From: Bryoerythrophyllum caledonicum
Taxonomy: Eukaryota; Streptophyta; Bryopsida; Pottiales; Pottiaceae
DNA: 64,000 bases
Direction of reading: 5' to 3'
Assembly (NCBI GenBank): GCA_963971425.1
Contig: OZ020518.1
Coordinates: 29,332,770-29,396,769, forward strand
Positions 58,801 to 64,000 of the stretch are shown piece by piece; positions within the stretch are counted from its first letter, which is position 1; each line of letters begins with the position of its first letter. The position numbers were made by a program, and so were the translations under genes. A model generated the notes under the pieces. That model saw nothing but the letters and a program-made list of their open reading frames with translations, had not been told where the DNA came from and searched no databases.

Positions 58801-61800
58801 ACACAATATACAAACTCTTTACCAGTACACTCACCTCCATACTATCCTCATACGGCGAAAAATTCAAAATCCTACATGATAGTCAAGAAGGATTTAGAGC
58901 AGAGAGAAGTACCGCACGACAAATACAAACTATAATAGCCGCACTAGAAGATGCAAAGTTTACTAATCAAGATATATACATACTATACGTGGACTTCAAA
59001 AATGCCTTTGGCTCAATTGACCATGCCCGACTTCTAGCAATAATGATGGACCTTGGTTATCCAAAAGATGCAACTACACTTGTTGGAAACATCTATTCTA
59101 AATCATCTACATGTTATACCGGTGAACACTTTGGGAAAACAAAACCTATACCCATCCAAAGAGGAACTATACAAGGGGATACCCTCAGCCCATACCTATT
59201 CATTATATTTCTAGAACCACTACTCAGATGGCTAGAAAGAGGAAATTATGGATACACTTTTGGCACATCACAAGTCATAATAAACTCTGCCGCATACGCA
59301 GATGACCTAGCCACCGTAACTAACAAAATCAAATCAATCCAAATACAACTCCATAAAATTGATAGATATTGTAAATAGGCCGGTATGGACGTAGGTGTCC
59401 CAAAATGTGCCGCTACCGGATGCCCAAACAAATCCAAATTGAACCCTACCACTTTCAAAGCCCTAATGCAAGCCTCGAACATCAATTACCGCAATCAACC
59501 GATCCCCATACTACACCAAAATGAACCATACATATACTTAGGCACAAACCTTGTTCCCTCACTAAAATGGAAAATCCAAATCCACACCACAACGACAAAG
59601 CTCATCAAACAATGCAAAGAACTAACAACATGCCCAACCACCATGAAACAAAAAATAAAAATGGTTGATACCGTACTACGCCCAGGTGTGGCATACAGTT
59701 TCTACGGTGTATCATACTCTATGCCAGCTATCAAAAAACTTGATAAAAAAATAATAGCCATACAAAAAATCATATGTGGATTACCAAAATGTATGTCAAA
59801 CGCAATAACCCAACTACCACATAACCTATTTGGACTTGAAGCTTTCTCCCTCAAAAACGCATACCTCCGATGTATAGGCGAACAACTGCAAAATGCTCTA
59901 AACGATAAAGGAAGACTTGGGAAAATATATAATGGATTAACTCACTATGTCCTTGCCCAATATGGTGGCGCTGAAAACATACCGAGAATTAAAAAAAGTG
60001 ACTGCATAAGATCACCAATAACACGAACATTCTTCTTATTAAAACATATAGCTAAAGCCCACCTTAAAAGTACGCTCCCGAACTTCCTCACTAATCCTAC
60101 AACACTAGAAATACTATGGCGCCAAGAAACATTAAATCACAACACACTCAATGCCCAACTCTCCCAAAAGCTTCTACAAAAACTCCTCTCAAAAAATATT
60201 TTTGAACTAAACCAAATTACCTTACCTAACGGTATACACATCATGAACAATGAGGACTTCAAAACCTACCACTTCACCCCATCTAAACTAATAAAGAGTG
60301 CCCTAAATGTTGCTAAACAACTATTTTGCCACATAACATGCCCCACTATATGTCATACTCCTTGCAACATACATCCATACTCTCATACACTTAAAGATCC
60401 ATTCATCACCCTCAACAATAACATCATCCCAAGAAATATTCCCACACCAACCAATCCCCCTAACCTTCCACATACATACCACCCCCGCCCCCCAACATAC
60501 ATCCCCAAAAACCCTACCACATACCCCATTAATAATATCATAAACCATAAACATATCCAACACACAGACACAAATAACATACAAAATACCTACACAAAAT
60601 ACCTATGCCAATGGCAACACAATGATAATACATACAATAAATGGCTCCCCCAAAGAGACCTTTTTCCACGGCATGACACCAATACCTCCACACATAACAC
60701 TGAAAAATTAAAACAATACTACCAAAAGATCCAAAACAAAATATACTCAGATATCATCCTTGCCCACCATCCACAACAACAATCCTCAGACTCAAGGTCC
60801 GTAACGCCACCCATAATTATCCCACTTTTAAACATCTACACAACAGAATGCAACCCCAAAAATGATATCCTTACATCCTCAAACACAATTCAAATAGATA
60901 ACAATCAAGCACATCTATACGAAGAAAACGGCCGACATTTACACACCATACCCATTACCGGGCTCCAATGGTTATGGAACCAATATCATACAAAATTACA
61001 ATCCCCCACAAACATTGAACCAACAACCCAACCCTTTGAAACCGAACTAATATGGCTTTACCAAAGATATAAATATTGAATACCAAAAATTGATCCCCTC
61101 AAAAATGCGCAATACACAATACCCACCCCCATTTTAGACTCACTAATATCATCCTTTAACATCGAACACTCATACTTTTCCTCCCCGATCACATGTCCTA
61201 CCAAACTAAATAAATTCTACTCACCGTACGAAAGAGACAAAATATTTGGATCCCTCGGCAAGGCCTTTGAACACAAATGGACCGGAAATGGAATAGCTCA
61301 CCCCCACAACGAGAAAGACATAGAACAAGCCATACATTGGGCTAGACTTGCCGCCAAACACGATCCAAATAACACAAAAACAATCATCGTCACACCGAAC
61401 AACAATTGGTACCAAAACAACAACCAATATTCAAACCCTTTCCCAGATTCCCACATCATTGCATTATTCGAAGCAGACACAATACCATACGAAGAACCTA
61501 ATATCCCACCCGAGCTAAAAAAACCCCGAATAGAGCCATCTACATTACAAATACTATGCGTCCATCATCAAAATCAAAACCTGGGCTCCCTAGAACAGCT
61601 TGCGGAACTTACCTCCATAACAGACAATCTAGACATACAACGACCATACACAAAACCGGCCCCACCAACACCCATACAAACCCCCGTAAACAAAAGTAAA
61701 AAATGGTCAAAATTAAACTATGACAACAACACATTAAACTACTCCGTCATACCTCCCCCTCTCCCAGACTACCCAACTCATACCACACCAAAATTTAACC

Positions 61801-62645
61801 CCGCATACAGTTATTACACCGACGGCTCCTTTAAACCACCGGAACAAATTAGCCCGGGCTCTTGGTGCAGAGAAAAAGCTGACTATGGCATATATAATTC
61901 TACCAAAGAAATTAAACTAGCCAAAAGACTCCATGGACTACAAAATATCCGCAGAGCAGAACTCATGGCCATTCACAAAACACTACAAATCATCACAACA
62001 AAATACAAAAATGAACCTGCACATATATTCACCGATTGTATAAATGCACTCTACCTACTAAACACTCAAATAACACACCCAACCCTTCACAACAGTCACC
62101 CCGACCAAACCATATTAACATCAATGGTACAAATGTTACAAAAACGTACACAAATCACAACCCTTCACAAAGTCAGAGCCCATGCCAACATTGATGGCAA
62201 CGAACAAGCAGACAAACTTGCAAAAGAAGGCCGAGAAAAAACACACAAAAATGCCAAAGACCCTCATGAACATGCTCATGCCACCCCATACTACTTTCAA
62301 AAAGAAGATTGGCCTTCCAAAGAAGATACCCCCGACAAAGGCCCAATTAGATTTCTGGGCAAATATCTCAAAAAACAAGACCTCTACAACAACCTGGATA
62401 CAATCTCAGAAAATATTCCTAACATAGAAAAATGGACTAACAATAACGACATAGACAATGAACTCTCTACAAACTTTTGGAAAAACCCCATCATCTCAGA
62501 CTCACAAATAACGTGCCTCATCAAATTCCGTACGGGTCAGTACATGGGAAATGCTCGCAAACAACTCTTCTTTGGAATAGAAAGATTCCCATCCATAACA
62601 TGCCCCATATGCCCCTCAACGGACCCCGACACATGGCTTCATGTG
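55804..62645 (+). pseudogene. E2 ORF2, piece 4: 2A site and enzyme domains
   Basis: This continues the frame of segment C. GGDIETNPGP is at 56217-56246. Endonuclease motifs are ITWNASSLNT, VIQETKL, PGRGGLLTLIH, CGDFNRD and LNSDHSPV. RT motifs are PGPDRIPNSIL, VDFKNAFGSIDH, QGDTLSP and YADDL. RNase H motifs are YTDGSFK, AELMAIH, FTDCINAL and GNEQADKLAKEG. Nonsense codons are TAG at 59376-59378 (Trp in RYCKWAGMDVG) and TGA at 61077-61079 (Arg in E3 and E5). It ends without the second half of the Cys/His region. Joined across the three insertions the frame spans about 3,567 codons. Confidence 0.85.
56217..56246 (+). other. 2A-type motif in E2, canonical
   Basis: GGA GGA GAC ATT GAA ACC AAC CCG GGA CCC encodes GGDIETNPGP after YHKLLLLL. 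It precedes MPNILKRHPTSHKK and the unique region before the endonuclease. Same position and protein sequence as in E3 and E4. Confidence 0.85.
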
Positions 62646-62666
62646 TCAAAGGTTTGTGTCAAAGGT

Positions 62667-63203
62667 ATTTATATCTTTGGTATAGCCAGATTAATTCAGT
62701 TTCAAATGATTGGGTTGTTGGTTCAATGTTTGTGGGAGTTTGTAGTTTCATATTATATTGATTCCATAACCATTGGAGTCTAGTAGTGGGAATAGTGTGT
62801 AAATGTCGGCCATTTTCTTCATATAGATGGGCTTGATTGTTCTCTATTTTAATTGTGTTCGAGAATGTGAGTATGTCGTTTTCGGGGTTACATTCCGTTG
62901 TATAAATGTTTAGGAGTGGGATGACTATGGCTCGAGTTACGGATCTTGAGTCTTGGGGTTGTTCTTAGAGGTGGTCGGCTTGAATAATGTCCGTATAGAA
63001 TTTATTTTTAATTTTTTGATAATATTGTTTTAATTTTTCGGTGTTATATGTGGAGGTATTATGGTCATGTCTTGGAAAGAGGTTTCTTTGAGGTAGCCAT
63101 TTGTTGAATGTATTGTTATTGTGTTGCCATTGGCACAGATATTTTGTATAAGTATTGTGTATACTGTTAGTGTCTATGTGTTGTATATGTTTGTGTTGTA
63201 TGA
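62667..63203. repeat. Right copy of the 537-bp duplication flanking E2
   Basis: Matches 16852-17388 with a single difference (G at 62977) and no length difference. It begins directly after the scrambled end of E2 and passes without a break into unique E1 sequence at 63204. Confidence 0.9.
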
Positions 63204-64000
63204 TGTTATTAATGGGGTATATGGTGGGGTTTTTGGAGATGTATGTTGAGGGACGGGGATGGTATTGATGTGAGGGGTTAAGAGGGTGGGTTGTCGGAGG
63301 GGTATTTCTGGGGATGATGTTATTGTTGATGGTGATGAATGGATCTTGGAGTATGTAGGAGGGTGAGTGTATGTTCCACACGTTGTTGCATGTGGTGGGG
63401 CATGTTGGGTGACAAAAGAGTTGTTTGGCAACATTTATTGCACTCTTGATTAGTTTTGATGGGGTAAAGTGGAAGGTTTTGAAGTCCTCAATGTTCATGA
63501 TGTGTGTGCCGTTTGGTAGAGTAATTTGTTATAGTTCGAAAATATTTTTTGAGAGGAGTTTTTGTAAAAGTTTTTGGGAGAGTTGGGCGTTGAGTGTGTT
63601 GTGGTTTCGTGTTTCTTGCTGTCATAATACTTCTAATGATGTTGGATTAAAGAGGAATTTTGGAAGTGTACTTTTAAGGTAAACTTTAGCTACGTGTTTT
63701 AATAAGAAAAGTGTACGAGTTATTGGTGATCTTATATAATCCGTTTTTTAATTCTAGGTATGTTTTCGGCACCACCATATTGAGCAAGTACATAATGGGT
63801 TAATCCTCTATATATTTTTTCGAGCCTACCTTTGTCATTTAGGGCGTTTTATAATTGTTCCCCTATACATCAGAGATAGGCATTTTTGAGGGAGAAAGCT
63901 TCAAGTCCAAATAGGTTATGTCGGAGTTGGGTCAACGTATTTGACATATACTTAGGCATACGACAAATGGTTTTTTGTACAGCTATAATCTTTTGGTCTA
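62667..64000 (-). mobile_element. LINE E1, continuation toward its 5' end (runs off the window)
   Basis: Minus-strand LINE sequence. The first 537 bases duplicate 16852-17388. The rest (63204-64000) is the next, more 5' part of the same element: the connector between RT and RNase H and the RT thumb region, matching E3 at about 25490-26290. An ORF at 62965-63498 carries LFCHPTCPTTC and PINNIIQHKHIQH. Further stops and frameshifts break it. Its 5' end and second target duplication lie outside. Confidence 0.85.

Larger units (their letters stand above)
55793..62666 (+). mobile_element. LINE E2, segment D (2A, EN, RT, RNase H; 3' end missing)
   Basis: It resumes at the right E5 duplication and continues the ORF2 frame (FIPNTNTNTK). 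It carries the intact 2A, endonuclease, RT and RNase H, then stops at 62645 after TWLHV. Bases 62646-62666 are scrambled (two copies of GTGTCAAAGGT, as in the ORF2 stretch encoding CVKG). The 3' UTR, hairpin and (TTC)n are absent, and the 537-bp duplication begins at 62667. Confidence 0.85.

Overview
The window looks like nuclear DNA of a plant. It has one gene with short GT-AG introns encoding plant-type kinases, followed by a large block of nested non-LTR retrotransposons (LINEs). The first kinase's N-terminal region recalls the DUF1221-type kinases of plants, from memory only. A bryophyte, lycophyte, fern or streptophyte alga would fit; I cannot fix the species.

Bases 1-14352 are gene-poor. 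They hold coding fragments at 1-418 beside a possible LTR-type sequence, a decayed minus-strand gene (about 1737-2901), a fold-back repeat family (3241-5588, another copy near 11345-12055), an eight-exon kinase gene (7089-11085), a small MITE-like element (about 12063-12208) and a 188-bp tandem repeat (13680-14150). All seven splice joins keep frame, so two ORFs that look like separate kinases form one predicted 915-residue tandem-kinase protein.

From 14353 to the end the window is one LINE nest. E1 (minus) is the outer host and runs off the right edge. E2 (plus) sits inside E1, flanked by a 537-bp direct duplication with one mismatch. E2 is split by three minus-strand relatives: E3 (22509-37726, 15.2 kb, complete), E4 (38317-48248) and E5 (50364-55792, 5'-truncated). 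Each has an 11-12 bp target-site duplication. With E3-E5 removed, E2 ORF2 is in frame across all four pieces.

The LINE family is unusual. ORF1 has tandem repeats, a conserved core with an RRM-like stretch and a C-terminal coiled coil. ORF2 is about 3,600 codons: roughly 1,250 codons of Thr/Asn-rich and Lys/Asn-rich repeats, then endonuclease, reverse transcriptase, RNase H and Cys/His motifs. Just before the enzymatic part is a 2A-type ribosome-skipping motif (GGDIETNPGP) in E2, E3 and E4, with up to three older, mostly decayed 2A modules upstream. The 3' end is a hairpin plus a short (TTC)n tail, not poly(A). The 5' regions are crowded with AGATCT. The likely scheme is that ORF1 makes an RNA-binding protein and that the 2A site frees the endonuclease-RT-RNase H enzyme from its repetitive leader.
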